Shown: positions 1 to 11,632 of the stretch, one piece after another
Position numbering within the stretch: position 1 is the first letter of the stretch
How the letters are laid out: each line of letters starts with the position of its first letter
Source of the DNA: Melastoma dodecandrum
Taxonomy: Eukaryota; Streptophyta; Magnoliopsida; Myrtales; Melastomataceae
Direction of reading: 5' to 3'
Assembly (NCBI GenBank): GCA_029817715.1
Contig: JARUPY010000134.1
Location: 310,001-374,000, forward strand
DNA length: 64,000 nucleotides
The notes under the pieces: model-generated
Told to the model about the DNA's origin: nothing
What the model saw: the letters and a program-made list of their open reading frames with translations, nothing else
The model's database searches: none
Program-made: the position numbers and the translations under genes

Positions 1-163
1 AGGAAGAAGAATTCGTCGTGGAAATGGAGTCCAAAAGGCTATTGAGGTTGGACTGGTAGGTATCACCAGCAGTGAAGTTGCCGAAGTCTGTGCATAGCGG
101 GGTCTGTCCATTGATCTGAGCACACAACCAAAGGAAGACGACGACCGGGAGGACAGCATGCAT
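1..163 (-). CDS. CRK N-terminus, cut by the left window edge
   Basis: Read leftwards from an ATG at 163, this gives a hydrophobic signal peptide (MHAVLPVVVFLWLCAQ) followed by the typical start of a DUF26 ectodomain (TPLCTDFGNFTAG, then a stretch ending LLDSISTTNSS). This is the pattern at the start of the other CRK first exons in the window. Only about 54 residues are visible; the rest of exon 1 and all kinase exons lie outside. The family product would be a secretory-pathway, plasma-membrane receptor-like kinase. It could equally be a secreted DUF26 protein without a kinase, which the window cannot decide. Confidence 0.75.
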   Translation of the reverse strand, partial: MHAVLPVVVFLWLCAQINGQTPLCTDFGNFTAGDTYQSNLNSLLDSISTTNSSS

Positions 164-727
164 CTTCCTGTGGCTGAATCGTCTGGCGTGTTCCTTCAAT
201 GATGATGATAATTCATTTTAAATATTTCAAGACATAAGTCCATGTCAGTTGAGCTATTTACTATCCAAGCAAGTTGCCAACTTGGTCTTGAATTTAACAC
301 AACTTGTTAGTGATTGCGATAAAAGCATGAATATGTTCCATTCTTATCCCTAAAAACTATACATAAAAATACATACATATTATAAATATACTAAAATTTT
401 TATAATACTACACTGTGCCATAGTAAGGCATTAACAATATACTAATGGCAATAATGTTCCTTGAGATATAAGTAAAAACATATGACTTAAATTTTTTGTG
501 AATATTTGCTAACAAACTATATTTTACCAATTTGAATAGGTAAAGCAATAAGTTTTTTTTTCCTTTTCATACCAATCCAACTTGGTTGGAGAGAATTGCA
601 TACTGGATACTACTTCTTAGAGGTTTTATAGTCTAATGGGATACCCTAATTTAATTACTTACTCAATCAAGTATTTCTTCTTTGTTCATCAACAACAGAT
701 TTTCTAGTGAATGAAATGATAAACAAA

Positions 728-853
728 ACCCAAATGGCCAGTTGATGATGGCATTGTCCCAACTCATCGCAGACTTGGTCTTAACTCTCAACCCAAATGT
801 CCAGTTGATGATGGCATTGTCCCAACTCATCGCAGACTTGGTCTTAACTCTCA
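728..853. repeat. 63-bp tandem duplication in CRK 3' flank
   Basis: Two head-to-tail copies (728-790 and 791-853) of a 63-base unit starting ACCCAAATG and ending TTAACTCTCA; I see one difference (GGCC against GTCC near the start). The unit is a multiple of three and stop-free in some frames, so it creates spurious open frames on both strands. The single-copy form of the unit recurs in the other CRK 3' flanks. Confidence 0.9.
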
Positions 854-1140
854 TGACATCTATCCGTTTTTACGGGCGGTGGTATTCATTCAGGCAACCG
901 TTGACGATGTCTGTACCCTCGGAGATTAACTGTATATGATTCTTAGAACAAGCTTATTATATTGTTAATCCATGAGGAATATATTCAGTTCACGCAGGCA
1001 TGCCGGGAAACATTTTATGGGTGTGGAGAAGACCAAGACTTTAGATTCGCGATTTAGCACACACCCACATGTTTGTGTTGTCCAAGATTGTTGTTGTTGG
1101 GAAACAGTAATCCTTCCAACCACTTGATTATGAGGAAATA
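854..1140. repeat. Conserved CRK-downstream intergenic block, copy 1
   Basis: Carries short landmarks in fixed order: a GGCGG-TATTC stretch, GATGTCTGTAC, an AGAAGACCAAGACTT-like motif, ACACCCACATGTTTG and TCCAAGATTGTTGTTG. The same series appears at about 4365-4640, 5315-5600 and 55366-55700, each time on the 3' side of a CRK or CRK relic. It is best read as the shared 3' flank of the ancestral duplication unit. Confidence 0.65.
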
Positions 1141-1388
1141 TAATGATTTGTATTTCTGGGCTTGAATGAGGACGTCCCTTTACTATAATCCAAGGAAAAA
1201 ACTCGAAATTCGCAAACGATTGAGTTATCTACCAACGAACACTTAGAACATGAGATCATGTTACAATAAATACATTGGCTTGATGTTTGCATAGTTTAGT
1301 ATACAAATCATACACACACTAGGCAACGATATTGATCAAACATGAAAGTAAACAAAGGCCGATCATTCTCCACCTATGGCAATGAGAC

Positions 1389-4061
<2,673 letters not shown>

Positions 4062-4130
4062 TCTTGTGTGTTTGCAGGCCAAAAAGCAAGAGGGGCAACA
4101 AGATCTTTGATATACCAGTAACATTTTCAT

Positions 4131-4659
4131 CGCATATATACGAATACTGGCATTAAGATACTAATTGCAAACAGAGAAATCGACCAATGACTTGCTTTTT
4201 ATTGGATATGTGCTTTCCATACGTGAAGAAACCTTAGTTGTCCTTTTCGTACATGATCCAACTTGTCTGGAGTGAATTGAACACGGGATTATGAAGTGTT
4301 TTAGTTCGCGAAACGCGATTTTCTATCGAGTCGAACTCAAACTAAACTTGCAAATGAAACGAAAGAAACCAAATGACCAATTCATACCTTTTCCCCAACT
4401 CATCACCAGACAAGGACTTAACTCTCGTAGCAGCTATCAATTTCTTGCATGTGGTATTCGTACAAGCAACCGGTGACGATGTCTGTATTTCCAATATTCA
4501 CTATATGTAAATCTTATAGTATATCCAGAAGACCAAGACTTCAGATTCGCGATTAGCACACACCCACATGTTTGTGTTGTCCAAGATTGTTGTTGGGAAA
4601 CAACTCTTGTGATCACTTCATGCAGATTCAAAGTTATGAGAAAAAGAAAACAATGATTT
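4131..4659. other. Intergenic with conserved CRK 3' block, copy 2
   Basis: Upstream region of CRK-A. About 4365-4640 repeats the conserved CRK-downstream block (CAAATGACCAATTCATAC, then GGACTTAACTCTC and ACACCCACATGTTTG), placed just 3' of the CRK relic at 4660-5215. No coding potential recognised. Confidence 0.55.
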
Positions 4660-5215
4660 ACGTACTATGCGAAAAATCAATAGAGTGCAGGATTCATATG
4701 ATTGGCCCGGAACCGAGAACATAATACGATGAACCCACCATATTCCATGATATGGATGCGTCGCCTGATGTCTTAATTGGAACTTGAAATTCGGGAAGGC
4801 TCGATTATGTCCGATATCACCCCCTTCTCTGCACTTCTTCCATGCCATTCACAGTGAGTTTATGCCTACTTCTGCTAGACAAGAACGTTAACTAAGGAGA
4901 TTCTACAATTTGTTAACAGGGATTGTTTTGCGGAAAAGGTTTCTCCGAAGAAAAGCTTATTGCATAGTGCATTCCGGCGTGTTTATTTCTACAACTTAGG
5001 CTTTTGATTGCAGTAATATAAGTATTGCAGGCTGTAAGAAGGCAGGGAAATTGCATATGTGACTCGTCATTCTCGCTGAACCTTCCTGGGCATGAGGAAG
5101 AATGTTTTTCCTGCTGATCACAATCTCCAGGACAAGGAAAACTGAAGCCATAAACATCCGATCGAACGGCAAAGGTCCCGTGTTCTCTGCATATCAGTGT
5201 CTACCAAACTTACCT
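4660..5215 (-). pseudogene. CRK relic: degenerate exons 7 and 8
   Basis: At 5090-5215 the minus strand reads a damaged kinase exon 7 (RSDVYGFSFLVLEIVISR, compare [18 protein letters not shown] in intact copies). At about 4790-4850 it reads AWKKCREGGDI, the start of exon 8 (compare [13 protein letters not shown]), after which homology is lost. Exons 1-6 are absent. It lies between CRK-A and the next pseudogene in the same orientation, so it is a decayed tandem copy. Confidence 0.6.
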
Positions 5216-5993
5216 CGGACCGGGAATTTCAATACTTACAATAGTAATTAATTGATCAAGATTTCTTTTTTCATGAAATAATTAATTGAAATAAGTCGTT
5301 TTCAAAGTAATCACACGAGAAAAACCAAATGACCAATTCATATCTTTACCACCAACTCATCACAGACAAGGACTTAACTCTCATAACACCTATCAATTCT
5401 TTCCTGTAGAATTCGTTCAAGCAACCTACGATGATTCCTCGACTTCGAATATTATACATATAATTCGTAGAATTAACTTATGATCGTAAATCATGGGTCA
5501 AGCACGTCACGCTTTCGGAAATATTTTATGGGTGTCGAGATGACCAAGACTTTCGATTCAGCACACCCCTACAAGTTTGTGTTGTCCCAGATACTTGTAA
5601 TCTTCCAATCTATGAGGAAAAAATAATGATCTTTTATTTCTCAGCCAGACCAGGTCAAATAAGTATACCTTTCGTGAAATATGAACATGATAAACGGCTT
5701 CTATTTATAGACCTAGTCCGTTTCGTGGCCTTTTCACCTTGTCGGGAATTGCTTATGAAGATGTCTGGGTTTTGTACCGCACAGCGTCAAGGTTATCTCC
5801 GTCGACTTACTCCGTTTCCAAGGCTAAACATTGAAGTTCGGAACAGCCTGATGATATACCATCAAATGAGTTGAGAACAAGAGATCAAGTTGCGATAAAT
5901 ATATGGCCTCGAGACTTATATACTTTATAACACAAGTGATCTATGTTCCAGACCTCGATGGCCCGTCAATCTCTACTCAGTCTCGGAAACACA
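5216..5993. other. Intergenic with conserved CRK 3' block, copy 3
   Basis: About 5315-5600 repeats the CRK-downstream block (GACCAATTCATATC, GGACTTAACTCTC, GACCAAGACTTTCGATTC), 3' of the pseudogene at 5994-7440. The rest is AT-rich with no recognisable gene. Confidence 0.5.
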
Positions 5994-7440
5994 TTATTCG
6001 AACACGCACATTGTTACCTCATGAGTAGCAACGAGGCAGTGGGGATACGGTGCGGTAATGGAAGCTTCATTTCTTCGAGAAAGAGCCAGAGCAGTTACCA
6101 GTGTGTTTGGTTCGTGATGTCTCCCTAGTGTCGCCCTGCACAGGGGGAATCTGGCTGGCCACTGTGAATGCAGGTTGCATCGGTACCGGGAGGGTGGTGG
6201 AGTGACCGCTGAGAATGAGAATGATGGAATCCATGTTCTGTCAGATGGCCACATTTTCTTGCAAGCGCAACAAACTGGTAGGCATGCATCTCACAATATC
6301 CAAACTATATATTGAGCCAACAATGGATCAATGATGCTGAATATCTGCTCGTCAGACCAATTCCTCCAAACCAGAATATTCGATTCGAAGTGTTTGACGA
6401 TATCAGGCCGGGAAAAAAGTATAGTTTCCATAAAAGTCAAGAACAAATGCTTACACGACTAATCAAGGCTTCGGGATTTTTCACCGACGACGACACTGAG
6501 GTTCCTTCGCCTCCTAACAATCTCCAAGAACCCCAGAACAGAAAACATCAGACTTGATGGAGAATTGCCCATGAATGACATACTCGGGTGCCATATACCG
6601 CCACAAGTTAATGATCAGAGAAAAGGGGTCATTCATCATACAATAAATTATGTACTGCTATGAGGATCAGGATTATACTTACTAGGTGCCCAATATTCAG
6701 CTCATGTCTGCTCGAGTCTGATCGATTTCGAACAATTTAGCCATGTCGAAATCTGACACTTCAGGATTCATGTTTGCATTCCATAAGATATTACTTGCCC
6801 TCAAGTCAAGTTGGAAAATATGAAGCCGGAAATCTTCGTGTAGGTAAAGTAGTCCCCAAGTGATACCTGTAAGATTCAACCACTACTCTCGAAGATTCTT
6901 GAGACTTCTGAAAAGTTATAAAAGAACGTGGAAGAATACCAAGAAGTTCATAAGCTCTAGAAGAACCGAGATGGGTACGAAAGAATTCGAAAGCTCTTAA
7001 AGATTTAGGATATTATAGAAGTCTTTAGGAAGTATATAGAAGATTCTAGATGTCCAATTCTAGCCGTACATGTAGATTAATTCTAGCTGTACGTAGAGGA
7101 GACTGACTAGTACAAATAGATGATCATCACTTGCAATAAATTCCCCTATGTCTGAGTTAACCTAAAATGATCGGAATTGTTGTGCCGCCTGTTTGTAAGG
7201 TGGACATTGCTAATGAGGTTTCGCAAACGCGTTGAGACAAGCCTGACAACAAATCCCTCGTGATCGACCCCTGGCCACGATACTACTACACCCTTGCCAT
7301 GGACCTACCAATGCATTGAATGTACCATAAATCATGGTGCTGGAATTCGTTTTGAGGCAATGGAGTTTATAAAGCTGTCAAAGTTCATTTGTAAGGCATT
7401 GATGCCGATGTTAAAGGATTAGCAAGTATTTTGAGATCGC
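5994..7440 (-). pseudogene. CRK pseudogene, exons 1 and 6-8 only, broken
   Basis: Exon 1 is recognisable at about 7185-7440 (ICCQACLNAF then CPPYKQAA, and INSIAS upstream), with stops. Exon 6 at about 6697-6885 reads LYLHEDFRL, then QLDLRASN in place of HRDLKASN and SDFDMAKL in place of SDFGMARL, so both the catalytic HRD and the DFG glycine are lost. Exon 7 (6440-6600) carries frameshifts after [17 protein letters not shown], and exon 8 (5994-6330) is frameshifted. Exons 2-5 are missing; the gap holds an LTR-like fragment. A clear pseudogene, older than the other copies. Confidence 0.8.
6867..7145 (+). mobile_element. Probable truncated Copia-type LTR remnant
   Basis: CRK homology stops at about 6885. 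The following 260 bases are AT-rich with repeated AGAAGATTCTAGA-type motifs, a possible LTR start (TGTAAGATTCAACC) and TATA-like sequence, like many plant Copia LTRs. CRK exon 1 relics resume at about 7185. No second LTR, PBS or target duplication was found, so the call rests on composition and position only. Confidence 0.35.
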
Positions 7441-7568
7441 GATAGATGGGTAAGATCAAAAATTATATTTGATGAATTCGAATCTTTCAATGTCTTGCGA
7501 AAATGATATGTGTGTTTGTTGTGATTAGAATTGTTACATTACGTCCATACGAGAATCATTGAATTATC

Positions 7569-7988
7569 TGTTGGATCTCGACTTAGCATTGAACAAGGCG
7601 AACGCTAGTCTTTGAGCAGACTTCGAACTCCTAAGCTCGGAAGAAGAGGAAGTGAAACACTATCACTTGAAGCCAACACTCCACTACTTCAAATACTTGG
7701 ATTCTTGGATGATGTTACAAATGAGGACCCTTCCCTATTTATACTAGTTGGCCTCCTAAATCTATGGCTAAGATTATTCCACATATACGGTTAGGATTGA
7801 TCCTCTAGAATTTTCTAAAAGCTTCTCCAAGTTTCTAATATGTTCTAGAGTATTCTAAATTTATCCAGAAACTTACTAGAGTATTCTAGAACTTTCTAGT
7901 ACCTTCGAGAACCTTTGAACTTACCGGATTATTCTAGAACTTTCTAGTACCTTCTAGAACCTTTGAAAGTAGTTGTTGATCTTTAACA
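7569..7988 (-). repeat. Copia 3' LTR
   Basis: 420 bp, TG...CA ends, same length as the partner at 11065-11484. Differences seen: AGCATT against AGCGTT and GAGCAGAC against GAGCGGAC near the left end. Contains repeated TTCTAGAA-type motifs. Confidence 0.95.
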
Positions 7989-8002
7989 CTCCCCCTCAAC
8001 GA
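7989..8002 (-). other. Copia polypurine tract
   Basis: The minus strand reads TTGAGGGGGAG directly before the 3' LTR, the expected primer site for plus-strand DNA synthesis. Confidence 0.8.
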
Positions 8003-10801
8003 CTACTTTCTCTTTTTATCATACCGAGTTGTACTCGAAATTCCTCGGGCGACGAGACAAGCCTTGTATCTCTCCTCTGAACCATCTGTGCGAGTATTCA
8101 CCTTATAGAGCCACTTGCAAAGTGTGGGTCTTACCTCGCTAGGTTTTGGAACCAAATCCCAAGTTTGATTCTCCTCTAATGCTTTAATCTCTTCTCTCAT
8201 CGCTTCTTGGCATACCTTGTCCTTCGACGCTTCTTTAAAGGTCGATGGCTCTTGTGGATTGACATCTTCAGCAAGAGCTGCATTTATGTATCTTGCTGGA
8301 GGTCTTCGTTGCCTTGTGGACCTCCTCAGTGGTGTTATCCCGTCACCTGTTTCTTCTTCCGCTGCATTCTCTTGACAGGACCTCTGGTACACTCCAGTTT
8401 GCCAAGGTCTCTCTTCTTCTGTGTCATTATTCCCTGTTATAGTGGGCCCTTCATCAGTCTCCTCAATGGTTGGTTTTAGGGTTATTTGCTCCCCCTGTTT
8501 CAATTGAGCTTCTTCTTCTGGTTCCTTTGAAGGCAGCCACCAGGAAGTTGCTTCATCAAAGACGACGTTCCTTGATACAATGCACTTGTTGGTCGTAGGA
8601 TCACAGCATCTCCATCCTTTCCTCTCTGTGTCGTATCCAAGGAAGATGCACTTCGTCGCCTTCTTGTCGAACTTGCTTCGTAAGAGGCTAGGGATGAAGA
8701 CATAGCAGACGCACCCAAATACCCGAAAGTGACTCACTGTAGGCTTCATTTTCCAGAGTAGATCGAATGGTGTCTTGAACTCAAGGCGAGCTTGGGGTAG
8801 CCTGTTTGCAACATCTGCAGCCGTCTTCATGCACTCTGCCCAATATCTTCCTGGGACATTTCTGGCGTGCAACATGCTTCTACATACTTCTGCAAGATGT
8901 CTATTCTTCCTTTCTGCCACACCGTTCTGCTGTGGCGTGTGGGGACAAGTCCATTGTCGTCTTATGTTGTTCGCCCTCAGGTATTCTATAAACTCCCGAG
9001 AGGTATATTCTCCCCCGTTGTCAGTACGTAGGTACTTCACCTTCGTCTGCAAATCGCTCTCTGCCTTGATCTTGAACTCTATGAATTTTTGTAGGGCTTC
9101 TGACTTTTCTTTCATGAAGTATACCCAGACGTACCTTGAGTAGTCGTCGATGAAAGTCACCATGTATCTACAGCCACCTATTGATGGATGTTTCACTGGA
9201 CCGAATACATCCGAGTGGATCAACTGCAATGGTTTCTCAGCCCTGTACTTGGATTCTTCGTACGGTAACTGGTGTGCTTTACCGTACTGGCAGCCTGAGC
9301 AGACGTTGTCGACGTTTACTTCTAGCTGCGGGAGACCCTTCAACATCTCCTTGCTCATCATCACCTTTAACTTGTGGTATCCGACGTGTCCAAGCCTCTC
9401 GTGCCACAGGTCAGCTGTCTCATTCCTCTTCACCTTGTCTATGTATGCCGATTCTGCTGACATCACATAGATGGAGTTTACCTTCCGTCCTTCCATGATC
9501 GGCGTCCCAGAAAACTTCAACTCGTGGTAGACCTTGACGTCATCAGGTCCGAACACCACGAAATTACCAGGGGCTGTCAGTTGGGCTACTGACAGAAGAT
9601 TCTTCTTTATCCCAGGGACATGGTAGACTCCTTGGAGTTGCACCTTGTTGGCACCATCATCGACGTCAATAACAGTCTTCCCGACATGAGCGATAGGTAG
9701 TCTGGAGTTGTTGGCGGTGACGACGACTCGCTGTCCTTTGTATTCTGATAGCTCCCGTAGCTTCTCCTCGTCACCTGTCATATGGTTGGAGCACCCCGAG
9801 TCAAATATCCAGTTCTCTGCATAGTTCACAGAGTTGTTGTGAACTACTGCAAGAGCCTGGTCTTCCAACAACTGATCTTCTTCCATCACAGCGAGAGATG
9901 CTTCAAGGTTCCATTCATCTTCAGATTTATCTCCTTCTTGATTGGCTGACGTGGCAGCATTTCCTTCCACGTTCTTCTTCTTGAACCAGCAGTCTCTCAC
10001 ATAGTGGCCCTTCTTTCCACAGTTGAAGCATTTTTCATCGTTTCGCTGTGCTAGTTTGTCTTCTCGTTTCTCATGTTGTGGTCTAGACAGTTGGTGCTCA
10101 CGCCGTCCACCTCTACCACCTCGAGAGAATTTTCTATTCTCAGCCCTCTTATATGTAGCAGAGTTTCTCCCTCTGTTGCTATATAGAGCCTCTTCTTCAC
10201 TTTTCAAAGATACACCCGCCATCTGTTTTGCTAGCGTCTCCTGATTAGCTAGCAAATTTTCCAGGTCTTCTAGCGATGGCGGCGTGGGCCATCCTTGCAC
10301 CGCCGCAATAAATCCCCTATATTCTGGCCTTAAGCCATGGATAATAATCCTCCTCATCCTATCATCGCTAATCCTGGATCCTGGGTCTAACTCTGATATC
10401 TCCCGGCAAATAGACTTTACTTTTGTAAAGAATTGGTTAATTCCTAAATCTCCTTGTCTAACTGCCAGCAAGTCATTCTCTAGCAACTGTAGTCTCATAT
10501 CATTCTTCTTAGAGAACCTAGTCGCTAGTATATCCCAGGCATCTTTTGGAGTAGTGGCGTACCTTATATGCTCAAGCATTTCATCCTCTATAGTAGTCTT
10601 TATGGCGAACATGGCCTTCCCTGCCTTAATTCGCCATTTCCTCAAAGCGACAGCATCTTCTTCCGGTGGAATGGTCTCGCTCCCACCAATGATCTCCCAG
10701 AGATCTTGGCCTTGTAAATAAGATTCTATGCACGTCTTCCACGTGCTATAATTCTGGTTGTTTAATTTCTTCAGCATGCCGACAGTATTAAATTCTGCCA
10801 T
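8003..10801 (-). CDS. Copia Gag-protease-integrase polyprotein, truncated in RT
   Basis: A single open frame of 932 residues, against roughly 1300-1450 for an intact plant Copia polyprotein. Order: Gag (residues 1-250), zinc knuckle [14 protein letters not shown] (258-271), aspartic protease with DSGCSNHM (D334), pre-integrase HxxxH/CxxC segment ([18 protein letters not shown]), integrase core with D531 (HSDVFGP), D594 (RTDNGGEY) and E630 (QNGVAERKN), then the first part of RT ([20 protein letters not shown] to ACLVARG). The frame then jumps to [12 protein letters not shown] and stops next to the polypurine tract, so the RT palm and all of RNase H are deleted. The upstream part has no stop or frameshift. 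Confidence 0.92.
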   Translation of the reverse strand: MAEFNTVGMLKKLNNQNYSTWKTCIESYLQGQDLWEIIGGSETIPPEEDAVALRKWRIKAGKAMFAIKTTIEDEMLEHIRYATTPKDAWDILATRFSKKNDMRLQLLENDLLAVRQGDLGINQFFTKVKSICREISELDPGSRISDDRMRRIIIHGLRPEYRGFIAAVQGWPTPPSLEDLENLLANQETLAKQMAGVSLKSEEEALYSNRGRNSATYKRAENRKFSRGGRGGRREHQLSRPQHEKREDKLAQRNDEKCFNCGKKGHYVRDCWFKKKNVEGNAATSANQEGDKSEDEWNLEASLAVMEEDQLLEDQALAVVHNNSVNYAENWIFDSGCSNHMTGDEEKLRELSEYKGQRVVVTANNSRLPIAHVGKTVIDVDDGANKVQLQGVYHVPGIKKNLLSVAQLTAPGNFVVFGPDDVKVYHELKFSGTPIMEGRKVNSIYVMSAESAYIDKVKRNETADLWHERLGHVGYHKLKVMMSKEMLKGLPQLEVNVDNVCSGCQYGKAHQLPYEESKYRAEKPLQLIHSDVFGPVKHPSIGGCRYMVTFIDDYSRYVWVYFMKEKSEALQKFIEFKIKAESDLQTKVKYLRTDNGGEYTSREFIEYLRANNIRRQWTCPHTPQQNGVAERKNRHLAEVCRSMLHARNVPGRYWAECMKTAADVANRLPQARLEFKTPFDLLWKMKPTVSHFRVFGCVCYVFIPSLLRSKFDKKATKCIFLGYDTERKGWRCCDPTTNKCIVSRNVVFDEATSWWLPSKEPEEEAQLKQGEQITLKPTIEETDEGPTITGNNDTEEERPWQTGVYQRSCQENAAEEETGDGITPLRRSTRQRRPPARYINAALAEDVNPQEPSTFKEASKDKVCQEAMREEIKALEENQTWDLVPKPSEVRPTLCKWLYKVNTRTDGSEERYKACLVARGISSTTRYDKKRK

Positions 10802-10867
10802 ACCTAATTTACTTTCTGGAAGCGTAGCCTGGTCCCCGACCTATGCCCAACGCAATCCCGGATTGCA

Positions 10868-11035
10868 GCTTCCTTGATAGAACTTCGGCAGAACCTCCGC
10901 TATATTTTTGCAAAACGTCCGCGAGACTTCGGCAGAACCTCTGTTATATTTCTGCAGAACCTCCGCGACACTTCGGCAAAACCTCCGCTGGACTTCGGCA
11001 GAATCACCGCTGGACTTCGGCAGCTCGACCCCAAC
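10868..11035. repeat. Minisatellite in the Copia 5' leader
   Basis: A chain of units built on ACTTCGGCAGAACCTCCGC, some 22 bp (at least two near 10969-11015) and some extended to about 45 bp by a TATATTT-containing insert. It lies between the PBS and the gag start and yields open frames on both strands that I treat as spurious. Confidence 0.8.
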
Positions 11036-11050
11036 AACCCGACCAACCTC

Positions 11051-11062
11051 GCTCTGATACCA
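11051..11062 (-). other. Copia primer-binding site (initiator tRNA-Met type)
   Basis: The minus strand reads TGGTATCAGAGC two bases inside the 5' LTR. This is the standard plant Copia PBS, complementary to the initiator methionine tRNA, and it fixes the element's orientation. Confidence 0.93.
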
Positions 11063-11064
11063 AA

Positions 11065-11484
11065 TGTTGGATCTCGACTTAGCGTTGAACAAGGCGAACG
11101 CTAGTCTTTGAGCGGACTTCGAACTCCTAAGCTCGGAAGAAGAGGAAGTGAAACACTATCACTTGAAGCCAACACTCCACTACTTCAAATACTTGGATTC
11201 TTGGATGATGTTACAAATGAGGACCCTTCCCTATTTATACTAGTTGGCCTCCTAAATCTATGGCTAAGATTATTCCACATATACGGTTAGGATTGATCCT
11301 CTAGAATTTTCTAAAAGCTTCTCCAAGTTTCTAATATGTTCTAGAGTATTCTAAATTTATCCAGAAACTTACTAGAGTATTCTAGAACTTTCTAGTACCT
11401 TCGAGAACCTTTGAACTTACCGGATTATTCTAGAACTTTCTAGTACCTTCTAGAACCTTTGAAAGTAGTTGTTGATCTTTAACA
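11065..11484 (-). repeat. Copia 5' LTR
   Basis: 420 bp with TG...CA ends. It should hold the element promoter. Confidence 0.95.
11231..11239 (-). promoter_or_regulatory. Copia LTR TATA box
   Basis: The minus strand reads TATAAATAG inside the 5' LTR, at a position fitting the U3/R boundary. The copy in the other LTR is identical. Confidence 0.6.
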
Positions 11485-11632
11485 ATATCTGCTCTTCTTC
11501 GTTACAACCCGGCTTCGACAATGATCGCGAACCAGATCGCGGAAAATGGACTGAAGTAATGGAAACTATGGAAAAACATCTAGAAAAACAAAAGTGGTTA
11601 TGTTGCGGAGAAACATGATATGCATATGTTGT

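Larger units (their letters stand above)
164..1388. other. Intergenic: CRK promoter side and conserved CRK 3' flank
   Basis: AT-rich intergenic DNA. The left part is upstream of the CRK at 1-163. From about 728 onward it holds the 3' flank of CRK-A: a 63-bp tandem duplication, a block shared with other CRK 3' flanks (to about 1140), and at 1200-1388 the presumed 3' UTR, which resembles sequences beyond CRK-D, CRK-F and the relic at 53512. No other gene is visible. Confidence 0.6.
7569..11484 (-). mobile_element. Copia LTR retrotransposon with RT and RNase H deleted
   Basis: A 3.9-kb element bounded by two 420-bp LTRs beginning TGTTGG and ending TTAACA, with flanking 5-mers TTATC (7564-7568) and ATATC (11485-11489), a target duplication with one mismatch. 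Read on the minus strand it runs LTR, PBS, repetitive leader, one long gag-pol frame, polypurine tract, LTR. I find two differences between the LTRs, so it inserted recently. The polyprotein stops just inside reverse transcriptase, so this copy cannot supply its own RT and is probably non-autonomous. It lies between a CRK pseudogene and CRK-B. Confidence 0.93.

Noticed and set aside
663..939. Open frames on both strands with repeated peptides
   Set aside because: Produced by the 63-bp tandem duplication in a non-coding CRK flank; no domain and no codon bias.
8207..10721. Several plus-strand frames of 60-145 codons
   Set aside because: Antisense shadows of the Copia polyprotein, which has recognisable domains along its whole length.
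11051..11062. tRNA-like sequence
   Set aside because: It is a primer-binding site only 12 bases long; no cloverleaf was seen here or elsewhere, so no tRNA gene is called.
10843..11104. Overlapping frames on both strands rich in SAEPP or AEVLQK-like repeats
   Set aside because: They come from the Copia leader minisatellite and have no start context or homology.
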